Positions 18,040 through 26,734 of a stretch of DNA of 64,000 nt are shown here, piece after piece. The notes beneath the pieces were generated by a model that was not told the origin of the DNA, searched no databases, and saw only the letters and a list, made by a program, of their open reading frames with translations. The DNA lies in NCBI RefSeq assembly GCF_947494875.1, contig NZ_CANLWM010000002.1:310001-374000 (forward strand), written 5' to 3'. The DNA is from an uncultured Williamsia sp. (GTDB taxonomy: Bacteria > Actinomycetota > Actinomycetes > Mycobacteriales > Mycobacteriaceae). The number at the start of each line of letters is the position of its first letter. Position 1 is the stretch's first letter. The position numbers were made by a program, and so were the translations under genes.

Positions 18040-19473
18040 ATGAACGACCTGCCATTCGGATTCAGCTCGGGCCGCGGCGACGGTGACGACGACCGCGAAC
18101 GCAAGGGCGACGGTTCCTCGTCGAACCCGTCCGGCGGCGATCCGTTCGGCATGGGCGGCTTCGACCCGAACCAGTTGGGGCAGATGCTGTCCCAACTCGG
18201 CTCGATGCTCAGCGGGATGGGGCAGGGCGGCGGCGCGGGCGGCGGCGGTCCCGTGAACTACCAGGTCGCCACCTCACTCGCCCGGCAGCAGATCGGTGAC
18301 TTCAGTCCCCTCGACGACGGCCAGCGCGCCGCGGTCACCGATGCGGTGCGGCTGGCCGAGGTGTGGCTCGACGGCGTCACCACCCTCCCGGCCGGTGTGA
18401 CGCAGACGACAGCGTGGACCCCCGTGCAGTGGCTCGAGGAGACGATGCCGACGTGGAAGACGCTGTGTGACCCGATCGCGTCGCAGATCTCCGGGATGTT
18501 CGCGACCGGCCTGCCCGAGGAGGCCCGCCAGTTCGCCGGCCCGATGCTCGGCATGGTCACCCAGATGGGCGGCATGGCGTTCGGCACCCAATTGGGCCAG
18601 GGTCTCGGTCATCTCGCGAAGGACGTGCTGACGTCGACCGACGTCGGTCTGCCCCTCGCGCCCACCGGGACCGCTGTCCTACTGCCCGAGGCGATCGCGA
18701 AGTTCGCCGACGGACTCGAGCAGCCCGCGCAGGAGATCATCGTGTTCCTCGCCGCCCGCGAGGCCGCGCACGTCCGACTGTTCGCGCACGTCCCGTGGCT
18801 GCGGCAGCGCCTGCTGTCGACGGTCGAGGAGTACGCCCGCGGCATCACGATGGACTTCTCCGGCATCCAGGAGGCGGCGCAGTCGATCGACCCGACCGAG
18901 TTGCTGTCGAACCCGGGCAAGATCGAGGAGCTCATGTCGGCGGGGACGTCCTTCGAGCCGACGACCTCGCCCGAGCAGGAGGCCGCCCTGGCTCGGCTCG
19001 AGACACTGCTCGCCCTCATCGAGGGCTGGGTGGAGCGCGTCGTCGACCACGCCCTGGCCGACCGGATTCCCAGCGCGGGCGCCCTGGCCGAGACGATGCG
19101 CCGTCGTCGCGCGACCGGTGGCCCCGCCGAGCAGACCTTCGCCACGCTCGTCGGACTCGAACTGCGCCCCCGCAAGGTCCGCGAGGCCGCCGCGCTGTGG
19201 GACAAGCTGCTCGAGGCATCCGACATCGCGACCCGTGACGGCGTGTGGGCCCACCCCGACCTCATGCCCGACGGTGACGACGTCGACTCCCCCGCCGGCT
19301 TCATCGACCGCGTGATCGGCGGCGGCACGGACGACCCGATCGCCGAACTCGAGAAGCAGATGGCCCAGGAGGCATCGGCCAAGGACGACGAGGCAGCGGA
19401 CGACGCCGCGACCGACGAACCCGGCGACGACGAGGGCACGACCGACGGCAAGGGTGGTCCCGCCGCGGTCTGA
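18040..19473 (+). CDS. DUF2342 zincin-like putative metalloprotease (Rv3195-like)
   Basis: A 477-residue protein. A Gly/Met-rich N-terminal segment (GGFDPNQLGQMLSQLGSMLSG) precedes the helical DUF2342 zincin-like core. The motif region reads AAREAAHVRLFAHVPWLRQR, so the metalloprotease HExxH is replaced by REAAH, as is usual in this family; proteolysis is therefore not assured. The last 45 residues are acidic and disordered. The ATG at 18040 lies in the short divergent region shared with the PDZ-Lon gene, which suggests joint regulation. Confidence 0.84.
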   Translation: MNDLPFGFSSGRGDGDDDRERKGDGSSSNPSGGDPFGMGGFDPNQLGQMLSQLGSMLSGMGQGGGAGGGGPVNYQVATSLARQQIGDFSPLDDGQRAAVTDAVRLAEVWLDGVTTLPAGVTQTTAWTPVQWLEETMPTWKTLCDPIASQISGMFATGLPEEARQFAGPMLGMVTQMGGMAFGTQLGQGLGHLAKDVLTSTDVGLPLAPTGTAVLLPEAIAKFADGLEQPAQEIIVFLAAREAAHVRLFAHVPWLRQRLLSTVEEYARGITMDFSGIQEAAQSIDPTELLSNPGKIEELMSAGTSFEPTTSPEQEAALARLETLLALIEGWVERVVDHALADRIPSAGALAETMRRRRATGGPAEQTFATLVGLELRPRKVREAAALWDKLLEASDIATRDGVWAHPDLMPDGDDVDSPAGFIDRVIGGGTDDPIAELEKQMAQEASAKDDEAADDAATDEPGDDEGTTDGKGGPAAV

Positions 19474-19547
19474 CACACCGGCCGCGCCTGTGGACAACTC
19501 CCGTCGACGGCGGCTCGTGGTCGGCGCAGGATGCGACGGTGTGCGGC

Positions 19548-20432
19548 ATGTCCCGCACCGAGTCGCCCACCCTGCGCCCCGACACCCCGGTGGTGCACCG
19601 CGGTGACCGCGCCGTCCAGATCGGCGGCGACGCCGAGGCCGGGCTCATCGTGGAGCTCCCCGGCCACCTGTCGCCGCGATCGTTCGTGGCGTTCCTCCGG
19701 TCGCTGACGACGCCGCGCACCCCCACCGAGGTCCGACGCGCCGCGCGCGAGATCGGTCTCGCCGCAGACGATCTCAGCATGTTGCTGCGACGGATGACCA
19801 CGGCCGGCGTCATCGACACGGTCGCGTCACCCGGCGACTTCCGGGTGCGGGTCCACGGGCGCGGCCCGCTGTCGACGCGGCTGGCCGGTCTGCTGCGCGA
19901 CGGCGGTATGGCCGTCGAGACGTCGACCCAGCGACCGCGCCCCCAGCACCCCGACGACGTCCCGCTCTCGTCGTGGACCGACCATCTCGTGGTTCTCTGT
20001 GACGCCCTCGTCCACGATCCGTCGGTGGTGTCCGGCCTCATGACCCGCCGCATCCCGCATCTGCAGGTGTGTCTGCGCGGCGGCGTCGGCGTCGTCGGCC
20101 CTCTCGTATTGCCCGGACGCACCAGCTGCCTGCGGTGCGCCGACTGTCACCGGTCCGACCGCGACCCGCAGTGGCCCGTCGTGAGCGGCCAGATGATCGG
20201 TGCCGTCGGTCACGCGAGCGTCGCGACGGCGGTCGCGACCGCCGGCCTCGCCCTCGACCAGATCGACCACGTCGCCGAAGGGCTCGCGCGGTTCGCCGAC
20301 GACCCGACCGATCGCAGCGTCCCGCTGCCGGCCAGCGTCGGTCACACCCTCGAGTACCGCAGCCGACCTGCGCGCCTGGAGATGCGGCGATGGACGCCAC
20401 ACCCGCTCTGCGGTTGCTGTTTTCGTCGGTGA
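19548..20432 (+). CDS. Rv3196-like protein, TOMM leader-binding/E1-like family
   Basis: About 294 residues. The N-terminal half resembles the leader-binding domain of azole-peptide cyclodehydratases (RDRAVQIGG, then a winged-helix-like RRAAREIGLAADDLSMLLRR). The C-terminal half is like a truncated E1/ThiF fold ending in paired cysteines, TSCLRCADCHR and PLCGCCFRR, expected to hold one zinc. No Gly-rich nucleotide loop is seen, so adenylation is unlikely. ATG at 19548; a GTG at 19539 would add three residues. It lies between the DUF2342 and ABC1 kinase genes, the order found across mycolata. No precursor peptide is recognisable nearby. Confidence 0.68.
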   Translation: MSRTESPTLRPDTPVVHRGDRAVQIGGDAEAGLIVELPGHLSPRSFVAFLRSLTTPRTPTEVRRAAREIGLAADDLSMLLRRMTTAGVIDTVASPGDFRVRVHGRGPLSTRLAGLLRDGGMAVETSTQRPRPQHPDDVPLSSWTDHLVVLCDALVHDPSVVSGLMTRRIPHLQVCLRGGVGVVGPLVLPGRTSCLRCADCHRSDRDPQWPVVSGQMIGAVGHASVATAVATAGLALDQIDHVAEGLARFADDPTDRSVPLPASVGHTLEYRSRPARLEMRRWTPHPLCGCCFRR

Positions 20433-20467
20433 ACTATCGTGGTGTGGACGCAGGAGGTGCACCGCAG

Positions 20468-21784
20468 ATGGCCGACATCACCGAGGGACGGGGTCGCCGC
20501 AACGCCAAACTCGCCGCACTCCCGCTGGGCATGGCAGGGCGTGCAGCCGCCGGGTTCGGCAAGCGTCTCGCCGGCAAGGACCGCGACGAGATCAACGCGG
20601 AGCTGATGGAGAAGGCCGCCGAACAGGTGTTCACCACGCTCGGCGAACTCAAGGGCGGGGCCATGAAGGTCGGCCAGGCGCTGTCGGTCATGGAGGCCGC
20701 CATCCCCGACGAGTACGGGGAGCCGTTCCGCGAGGCACTCGTGAAGCTGCAGGCGGAGGCGCCGCCGCTGCCCGCGAAGAAGGTCCACCAGGTTCTCGAC
20801 GCCCAACTCGGCACGGCATGGCGCACGCGGTTCACCGAGTTCTCCGACGAACCCGCCGCGTCGGCCAGCATCGGCCAGGTCCACCGCGGCACCTGGGCCG
20901 ACGGGCGCGAGGTCGCCGTCAAGATCCAGTACCCCGGCGCCGACCACGCGCTGCGCGCCGACCTCAAGACCCTCTCGCGGATGTCGTCGATCATCCAGCG
21001 GATGACGCCCGGCACCGACGTGCGCGCCCTTGTCGACGAGCTCATCGCCCGTACCGAGGACGAACTGGACTACCAGGCCGAGGCCGCCAACCAGCGCGCT
21101 TTCGCCGCCGAGTTCGACGGTGACCCCGAGGTGTTGGTGCCCAAGATCGTCGCGAGCGCACCGAAGGTCGTCGTCAGCGAATGGGTGGACGGGACCCCGC
21201 TGTCGCAGGTGATCTCGTCGGGGACCGCCGAGGAGCGGAACACCGCGGCGGCCAAGCTCGCCGAGTTCGAGATCAGCTCCCCCGCGCGTGTCGGGCTGCT
21301 GCACGGCGACCCACATCCGGGCAACTTCCGCATCCACGCCGACGGACGACTCATCGTCCTCGACTACGGCGCCGTCGGGCTCTACCCGAACGGCCTGCCC
21401 GCCGAGACCGGGCCGATCCTCGCGCTCGCCCGCGATCAGAAGTACGACGAACTCGTCGACGCGATGGTCGAGGCCGGCTTCATCACCGGGGCGAACAAAG
21501 ACCGCGTCACCGCGGTCGACATCGAGAACTACCTCAAGCCGTACGTGGACCCGCTGCTGTCGGAGTCGTTCCACTTCACCCGGAAGTGGTTGCAGCGAGC
21601 GGCCGGCAAGGCGACCGACCTCAGGGGCGACGTGTACAAGACGTCGCGGCACCTGAACGTGCCGACCGAGTACGTGATGGTGTTCCGGGTGCTCGGTGGA
21701 TGTGTCGGCATCGCAGCGCAACTCGACGCCGAGGCGCCCTACCGTCGGATCATGGAGAAGTGGGTGCCGGGGCTGCGGTCGTAG
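20468..21784 (+). CDS. ABC1/UbiB-family atypical kinase (Rv3197-like)
   Basis: A 438-residue ABC1 kinase. The family KxGQ motif is KVGQ (67-70) in KGGAMKVGQALS. The Ala-rich loop is EPAASASIGQVHRG (129-141), Lys152 is in VAVKIQ, the catalytic loop is HGDPHPGN (279-286) and the DFG equivalent is DYG (299-301). UbiB/ADCK relatives act as ATPases in quinone or lipid handling; no C-terminal membrane helix is seen here. The ATG at 20468 is preceded by AGGAGG. In M. tuberculosis the equivalent gene also adjoins whiB7. Confidence 0.87.
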   Translation: MADITEGRGRRNAKLAALPLGMAGRAAAGFGKRLAGKDRDEINAELMEKAAEQVFTTLGELKGGAMKVGQALSVMEAAIPDEYGEPFREALVKLQAEAPPLPAKKVHQVLDAQLGTAWRTRFTEFSDEPAASASIGQVHRGTWADGREVAVKIQYPGADHALRADLKTLSRMSSIIQRMTPGTDVRALVDELIARTEDELDYQAEAANQRAFAAEFDGDPEVLVPKIVASAPKVVVSEWVDGTPLSQVISSGTAEERNTAAAKLAEFEISSPARVGLLHGDPHPGNFRIHADGRLIVLDYGAVGLYPNGLPAETGPILALARDQKYDELVDAMVEAGFITGANKDRVTAVDIENYLKPYVDPLLSESFHFTRKWLQRAAGKATDLRGDVYKTSRHLNVPTEYVMVFRVLGGCVGIAAQLDAEAPYRRIMEKWVPGLRS

Positions 21785-21792
21785 GTGACCAC

Positions 21793-21810
21793 AGCCCCGG
21801 CACCGGGGCT
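21793..21810. terminator. Bidirectional terminator hairpin
   Basis: AGCCCCGG-CA-CCGGGGCT, a perfect 8-bp stem with a 2-base loop, lies between the convergent ABC1 kinase and whiB7 genes and touches the whiB7 stop codon. Confidence 0.55.
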
Positions 21811-22115
21811 CACGCGGCGACCGCGGTCTTGCGCGGACGCCCCCGCGGGCGCTTACGGGCGATGACGGTCCCCTGATCGAGGATCTCGCCACCCCACACG
21901 CCCCACGGCTCGGCGCGCTCCAGCGCCGCCGCGAGGCACGCCTGCCGCAGCGGGCACTCGCTGCAGAGCGCCTTCGCCCGCTCGAGGTCGGCCGGGCTCT
22001 CGGCGAACCACAGGTCCGGGTCGGAGACACGGCAGGGCAGACGGAGAGCGGCGGCCGCGGTCTCGGGTGTGAGGTCGGTGTCGGTCGGTCGGGTGTCGAC
22101 TGCCGGGGCGGTCAT
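21810..22115 (-). CDS. whiB7: WhiB7 redox-sensitive antibiotic-resistance activator
   Basis: A 101-residue WhiB-like protein. Cys28, Cys51, Cys54 and Cys60 bind the [4Fe-4S] cluster. EPWGVWGGE (residues 69-77) is the SigA-contacting turn. The AT-hook RGRPRK (91-96) near the end is the feature that marks WhiB7 and reads the AT-rich stretch before its target promoters. The ATG at 22115 has a strong GGAGGAG ribosome site. It is preceded by a long leader with a 63-codon uORF and a terminator hairpin, so its expression is set by ribosome stalling as well as autoactivation. In relatives it induces efflux, ribosome-protection and modification genes under translation stress. Confidence 0.95.
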   Translation of the reverse strand: MTAPAVDTRPTDTDLTPETAAAALRLPCRVSDPDLWFAESPADLERAKALCSECPLRQACLAAALERAEPWGVWGGEILDQGTVIARKRPRGRPRKTAVAA

Positions 22116-22203
22116 GTCGGCTCCTCCACTGGGATGGGCGGGATCGGGGTCATGTGTGGCTGGTGACCCGGAAGGCGCTTCTCCAGTGGTCCGATCGGGA
22201 CCG

Positions 22204-22249
22204 GGAACGAAGAAGGCCACGGGTCTCGCTGCTGCGATCGCCGTGGCCT
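22204..22249 (-). terminator. Rho-independent attenuator in the whiB7 leader
   Basis: The minus strand forms AGGCCACGG/CCGTGGCCT (22249-22241 with 22222-22214) with an 18-base loop, followed by TTCTTCGTTC. It lies between the uORF stop (22285) and the whiB7 start (22115). A repeated GCAGCAGCG element occurs in the loop and again just upstream (about 22258-22272), a possible competing antiterminator pairing partner. Confidence 0.75.
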
Positions 22250-22284
22250 GGATGTCGTCAGCGCTGCTGCGCTGAGCCGAGGAT

Positions 22285-22476
22285 CTAGGTGTGCACGGGG
22301 ATCGCGGGGCGGATGGCGGTTGCCTGGGCTGCGGCGGCGTGATGCGCGGCTGCCAGCGGGGCGAGGGCGGCGAAGCCCATCGCGGCGGCGGTACGCGGAC
22401 GCTCGACCAGCCAGCGGCTCGCGCCGGCGGGCGCGGACACGGAGGCAGCGAAGCCGTTGACGAATTCGTTGTTCAT
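22285..22476 (-). CDS. whiB7 leader peptide (uORF, 63 aa)
   Basis: A short frame starting MNNEFVNGFAASVSAPAG at an ATG (22476) with a strong GGAAGGGAG ribosome site. It encodes 63 residues, rich in Ala, and ends about 36 bases before the attenuator stem. In mycobacteria and Streptomyces a translated uORF in the whiB7/wblC leader senses slow translation and releases termination. Position, ribosome site and hairpin here match that design. The peptide itself is unlikely to have a function of its own. Confidence 0.72.
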   Translation of the reverse strand: MNNEFVNGFAASVSAPAGASRWLVERPRTAAAMGFAALAPLAAAHHAAAAQATAIRPAIPVHT

Positions 22477-22536
22477 CCGACTCACTCCCTTCCGCTCATC
22501 GAGGCGTCGCACGGAGATCCCGTACCGACGACCAGA

Positions 22537-22575
22537 ACACTACGAGATGCTTCGCGATCCGCACAACCATTTTTT
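22537..22575 (-). promoter_or_regulatory. whiB7 promoter with WhiB7-binding AT-rich element
   Basis: On the minus strand an AT-rich run (AAAAAAT, 22575-22569) precedes -35 TTGTGC (22566-22561) by two bases. An 18-base spacer leads to -10 TAGTGT (22542-22537). WhiB7-dependent promoters have exactly such an AT stretch just before a TTG-type -35, read by the AT-hook. The start would be near 22530, giving a leader of about 415 bases. Confidence 0.72.
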
Positions 22576-22601
22576 GACCTGCGACTTTGTCGACACATGG
22601 G

Positions 22602-24680
22602 TCAGCGAACGGTGTCGGCGACGAGCCCCAGCACCATCTCGCCGTATTGGTCGAGTTTCTTGGCGCCGATCCCCGGGATGGCGACGAGGCCGGCGACGTC
22701 GGACGGCTTCTGCTCGGCGATGGCGATCAGGGTGTTGTCGGAGAACACGACGAACGCCGGCACCTTCTGCTCGGCGGCCTGTGCGCGTCGCCATTCCTTC
22801 AGCGCGACGAACAGGTCTTCGTCGATGTCGGACGGGCAGTCCTCGCATCGACCCAGCAGCGACGGTGTCTTGCCCATCAGCTGTTTGCCGCAGACCCGAC
22901 AGCGTGGGCGCTTGCCGGGCTTCGTCGGCTCGGCGATCCGCGAGGCGGGCGAGTCGTCGGGGACGAGACCGACGAGGAAGCGAGACCGTCGTCGGGTCTT
23001 GCGGCCACCCTCCGCGCGGGACAACGCCCACGAGATGTGCAGCACTTCACGTGCACGGGTGATCCCGACGTAGAAGAGGCGGCGTTCCTCCTCGACGTCC
23101 TCGTCGGACCCGTTGATGGCCTGGTTGATCGGCAGCGAGCCGTCGGTGACGCCGGCGAGGAACACCGCATCCCATTCCAGCCCCTTGGCGGCGTGCAGCG
23201 ACGACAGCGTGACGCCCTGCACCGTCGGTGGATGCCGTGCCTGAGCGCGTGCGGCGAGTTCGTCGACGAGACCCGGGAGGGCGAGGTCCGGGACATCGGC
23301 CACGAGGTCCTCGGTCAGGGTCACCAGCGCTCGCAGTGATTCCCAGCGCTGCTTGGCCTGGGTACCCGCCGGCTCCTCGTCGGTGAGGCCGAGCGGGACC
23401 AGCACCGCGCGGACCAGGGTGGGCAGGTCGGCGTCGGTGGGGAGGTCGTCCCGGTTGGCCGCGGATTGCAGGGCGCGCATGGCCTGGCGGATCTCGGCGC
23501 GCTGGAAGAACGCCTCACCGCCGCGCACCTGGTAGGCGATACCCGCCGCGGTGAGCGCGTCCTCATGGGCCTGCGCCTGCGCGTTGACGCGGTACAGGAT
23601 CGCGATCTCCGACGCCGGGACTCCCTGCGCGAGGAGGGTTGTGATTCGTTTCGCGACGGCCGCGGCCTCGGCGGGTTCGTCGTCGTACTCGGCGAACTCC
23701 GGTTCCGGCCCGGGCGGTCGCTGTCCGACGAGGGCGAGGCGGGTGCCCGCGACGCGACCCCGCGCGGCGCCGATCGCGCGGTTGGCCAGGCTGACCACCT
23801 GCGGGGTCGAGCGGTAGTCGCGTTCGAGGCGGACGAGGTGCGCCTCGGGGAAGCGGCGGGTGAAGTCGAGGAGGTACCGGGGACTGGCGCCGGTGAACGT
23901 GTAGATGGTCTGGTTCGCGTCGCCGACGACGGTGAGGTCGTCGCGGTTGCCCAGCCAGGCGTCGAGCAGGCTCTGCTGGGCGGGGGTGACGTCCTGGTAC
24001 TCGTCGACGACGAAGCAGCGGTAGCGATCGCGGAACACCTCGGCGAGCGCGGCGTTGTCGGCGAGGATCCCGGCGGTGACGAGCAGCAGGTCGTCGAAGT
24101 CGAGCAGTTGGTCACCGTCCGGTGAGACCTTTGCGGCCTCGTATCCGGCGTAGACCGCGGCAACCTTCTCCGCCGCGAACGGTGTCTCCCGACGACGCTT
24201 GCCGACCTCGGCGACGTAGTCGTCGACGCCGATGAGCGAGGCCTTGGCCCACTCGATCTCCGACGACAGATCGCGCAGGGTCTCGGTCGAGGTGTCGAGT
24301 CCGGCGCGGCGTGCGGCGCGGGAGACGACGGGGAACTTGTTGTCGAGCAGTTCCCAGCGGCTGGACCCGACCGCCTGCGGCCAGAAGTACCGCAGCTGCC
24401 GCATCGCCGCGGCGTGGAAGGTCTGCGCCTGCACCGCGTTGCCGGAGCCGGAGAGGCCCAGGGATCGCAGGCGACCCCGCATCTCTCCCGCCGCGCGGGC
24501 GGTGAAGGTCACGGCGAGGACCTGGTCGCCCCGGACGTGGCCCTCCCCGACCAGGTGCGCGATCCGACGCGTGATGGTGCGGGTCTTGCCCGTGCCGGCG
24601 CCGGCGAGCACGCAGACCGGTCCGCGCGGCGCGAGGACGGCGGCCTGCTGTTCCGGGTCGAGACCGTCGAGCGAGCGCAT
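22602..24680 (-). CDS. uvrD2: ATP-dependent DNA helicase UvrD2
   Basis: A 692-residue superfamily 1A helicase. Walker A is [10 protein letters not shown] (Lys32), motif II is [13 protein letters not shown], and motif III is [15 protein letters not shown]. Later blocks include [16 protein letters not shown] and [11 protein letters not shown]. After the helicase core come four cysteines ([22 protein letters not shown], two CxxC pairs) and a C-terminal HRDC domain (residues about 615-690). This domain plan is specific for mycolata UvrD2 (Rv3198c), an essential repair helicase. The start is the ATG at 24680; longer frames are spurious. It converges on nothing and lies behind mrx1 divergently. Confidence 0.94.
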   Translation of the reverse strand: MRSLDGLDPEQQAAVLAPRGPVCVLAGAGTGKTRTITRRIAHLVGEGHVRGDQVLAVTFTARAAGEMRGRLRSLGLSGSGNAVQAQTFHAAAMRQLRYFWPQAVGSSRWELLDNKFPVVSRAARRAGLDTSTETLRDLSSEIEWAKASLIGVDDYVAEVGKRRRETPFAAEKVAAVYAGYEAAKVSPDGDQLLDFDDLLLVTAGILADNAALAEVFRDRYRCFVVDEYQDVTPAQQSLLDAWLGNRDDLTVVGDANQTIYTFTGASPRYLLDFTRRFPEAHLVRLERDYRSTPQVVSLANRAIGAARGRVAGTRLALVGQRPPGPEPEFAEYDDEPAEAAAVAKRITTLLAQGVPASEIAILYRVNAQAQAHEDALTAAGIAYQVRGGEAFFQRAEIRQAMRALQSAANRDDLPTDADLPTLVRAVLVPLGLTDEEPAGTQAKQRWESLRALVTLTEDLVADVPDLALPGLVDELAARAQARHPPTVQGVTLSSLHAAKGLEWDAVFLAGVTDGSLPINQAINGSDEDVEEERRLFYVGITRAREVLHISWALSRAEGGRKTRRRSRFLVGLVPDDSPASRIAEPTKPGKRPRCRVCGKQLMGKTPSLLGRCEDCPSDIDEDLFVALKEWRRAQAAEQKVPAFVVFSDNTLIAIAEQKPSDVAGLVAIPGIGAKKLDQYGEMVLGLVADTVR

Positions 24681-24746
24681 GGCTCCAGTATCCCCGGACC
24701 CACCGACAGCGGAATCTCCGGCGGGTGTCGGTACGTTCTGGTGTTC

Positions 24747-24998
24747 ATGAGCAGCGAGAACCCCGCCCTGACCATGTACACCACATCCTGGTGCGGCTTC
24801 TGCGCGCGGCTGAAGACCGGTCTGCGCAGCGAGGGCGTCGAGTGGACCGAGATCGACATCGAGCGCGAGCCGTCGGCCGCCGAGTTCGTCGGCAGCGTCA
24901 ACAACGGCAACCACGTCGTCCCGACGGTGAAGTACGCCGACGGCACCACCGCCACCAACCCGTCCGTGAAGGACGTCCTCGCCAAGCTCGCGAGCTGA
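24747..24998 (+). CDS. mrx1: Mycoredoxin-1
   Basis: An 83-residue glutaredoxin-like protein with the redox motif CGFC (Cys16, Cys19) in [12 protein letters not shown] and the cis-Pro in NHVVPTVKY. Mycoredoxin reduces mycothiol mixed disulfides in the cytosol using electrons from mycothiol reductase. The gene is divergent from uvrD2 as in M. tuberculosis (Rv3198A). The start ATG at 24747 sits 66 bases from the helicase start. Confidence 0.93.
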   Translation: MSSENPALTMYTTSWCGFCARLKTGLRSEGVEWTEIDIEREPSAAEFVGSVNNGNHVVPTVKYADGTTATNPSVKDVLAKLAS

Positions 24999-25012
24999 CC
25001 GCCACATCCGTG

Positions 25013-25087
25013 GCAGTTCGTGTCGCCTGACGACACGAACTGCTACGTCTGTAGCGATCTTTCCCGCTCAGCGGGAAGATTCGCTAC
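25013..25087. terminator. Two hairpins between convergent mrx1 and nudC
   Basis: A perfect 13-bp stem (25013-25025 with 25031-25043, loop CCTGA) is followed by a second imperfect stem whose arms are GTAGCGA...CCCGCT and AGCGGG...TCGCTAC (25051-25087). Each could end one of the two opposing transcripts. Confidence 0.65.
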
Positions 25088-25090
25088 GGA

Positions 25091-26023
25091 TCAGCTCGTG
25101 GCCCAAGCGGTGACGAGGCCGCGGGCGATGGAGATCGAGCCCGGCAGGCGGAGGCGGACCGACGGGTCCTCGGCGGCCGACTGCGCGCCGGACGGGTCGC
25201 CGCGGAGCCACTCGTCGCCGCTCTCCAACGCCGCGAGGACCTCTTCGCGGGGGAACCAGACCGCCTCGGTGATCTCCCCGTCGAGGTAGTCGAGCGGCTG
25301 GTCACGGTCGGCACGGGCCTCGAACCCGAGCATCAGCGACCGCGGGAACGGCCACGGCTGGCTGCCCAGGTAGCGCGGGTCGACGACATCGAGGCCGGTC
25401 TCCTCGTGCAGCTCCCGCACGACGCACTGCTCCACCGACTCCCCCGGTTCGACGAATCCGGCGAACGTCGAGAACCACTTCTCCGGCCACCCCGACTGCC
25501 GGCCGAGCAGAACGTGGTCGGCGCCATCGTGGACGACGGTGATGATCGCCGCATCCGACCGAGGGAACTCCTCACGCCCGGTCACCGTGCTCTTGCGGGT
25601 CCATCCGGCGCGCGCGGGCACCGTGGGGCTACCGTCGACCGGCGAGAAACGGGCCGTCGCATGCCAGTTCAGGATCCCCAGCGCGGTGACCAGCAGCCCG
25701 GCCTCGTCGGGGTCGAGGCGCCCGAGGCTGCCCCGCGGATCGGCGGTCTTGCCCTCGATCTGCTCGACACGCATCGTCCACAGGTCGATGCCCTCGCGGA
25801 TGCCGATGAACACCGCGTCCTGCGGGATGGTGTCGCCGAACGTCGACGACCGCTCCCACCGGAGACCCTCCGGGCCGATCCCCGACCGCCCGTCGGCGTC
25901 GACGGGCAACACGCGGGCGTCACCCCATCCCCGGGCGAGCCTCTCGGCGTCGTCACGGATCTCGTCGGCGCGATCGATGGTCGACCGCGACAGCAACGGC
26001 GGTTCGACGAAGGTGAAGGCCAC
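25091..26023 (-). CDS. nudC: NADH pyrophosphatase / NAD-cap hydrolase NudC
   Basis: A 310-residue Nudix hydrolase. The Nudix box GFVEPGESVEQCVVREL plus HEETGLDV spans residues about 190-214, followed by the NudC signature SQPWPFPRS. It hydrolyses NAD(H) and NAD-capped RNA to NMN and AMP. The zinc-ribbon cysteines of E. coli NudC are absent: the region reads ARFSPVDGSPT...RKSTVTGREEFPR, with Ser where Cys would be, as also in mycobacterial NudC. ATG at 26023. Together with the acyltransferase and K+ channel it may form a minus-strand transcript. Confidence 0.92.
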   Translation of the reverse strand: MAFTFVEPPLLSRSTIDRADEIRDDAERLARGWGDARVLPVDADGRSGIGPEGLRWERSSTFGDTIPQDAVFIGIREGIDLWTMRVEQIEGKTADPRGSLGRLDPDEAGLLVTALGILNWHATARFSPVDGSPTVPARAGWTRKSTVTGREEFPRSDAAIITVVHDGADHVLLGRQSGWPEKWFSTFAGFVEPGESVEQCVVRELHEETGLDVVDPRYLGSQPWPFPRSLMLGFEARADRDQPLDYLDGEITEAVWFPREEVLAALESGDEWLRGDPSGAQSAAEDPSVRLRLPGSISIARGLVTAWATS

Positions 26024-26046
26024 CTGCCGAGCCTAACGATCGCGGA

Positions 26047-26709
26047 TCAGGCCGCCCCGCGGCGTGGGGTGTAGCTGTCGACGTACGGCCAGCCGGTGGC
26101 GTCCGCCATCCAGCGCATCAGCCGGTCGATCGCCTCCCGCGCGTCGTCGGGGGTGAGACCCGTCGGGTCGAACACGTCACCCACATGGATGGTCACGTCA
26201 CGACGCGACCACCAGTGCTCACCGTCGGCGGTCCCCGTGATCGCGAGTGGCACGACGGGCGCTCCGGTGGCGATCGCGACGCGCAGCGCCCCCGTGTGAC
26301 CCCGGTGGATGCTGTGCGACGTCACCCTGGACCCCTCCGGGTGCACCGCCCACGCGGCACCGGACGCGACCACGGCACCCGCGGTCGACAAGGCGTCCGA
26401 CGCGGCGTCCCCGCCGTCACGATCGACCGGGATCTGTCCGATGGACCGGAAGAACCACTGCTTCATCCGGCCGCGCAACCCCGTCTCCGTGAAGTACTCG
26501 GCCTTCGCGAGGAACACGACCGGGCGCCGGGCCGCGATCGCGAGGTGGAACGAGTCGGAGACGGCCTGATGGTTCGCGACGAGGATCAGCGGTCCGCGAC
26601 GTGGGATGGCGTCGGAGCCGACCACGACGGGGCGGTCGCGCAGACGGAAGAGCGGCCCCAGGACGAGGACCCGCAGCACCCACTGGACGACCACACAGGT
26701 TCGCGTCAC
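26047..26709 (-). CDS. 1-acyl-sn-glycerol-3-phosphate acyltransferase (PlsC family)
   Basis: A 220-residue membrane-associated acyltransferase. The catalytic NHQAVSD motif (His47, Asp52) and the glycerol-phosphate-binding HPEGSR (123-128) are both present, with ALTGVP-like VPLAITGTADG after them. The N-terminus has one amphipathic or membrane helix. It should acylate lysophosphatidic acid at the inner membrane or a related lysolipid. It is 23 bases from nudC and 25 from the K+ channel gene, so probably co-transcribed. Confidence 0.88.
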   Translation of the reverse strand: MTRTCVVVQWVLRVLVLGPLFRLRDRPVVVGSDAIPRRGPLILVANHQAVSDSFHLAIAARRPVVFLAKAEYFTETGLRGRMKQWFFRSIGQIPVDRDGGDAASDALSTAGAVVASGAAWAVHPEGSRVTSHSIHRGHTGALRVAIATGAPVVPLAITGTADGEHWWSRRDVTIHVGDVFDPTGLTPDDAREAIDRLMRWMADATGWPYVDSYTPRRGAA

Positions 26710-26734
26710 CCGCCCTGTCTACACCGGCGCAGGG

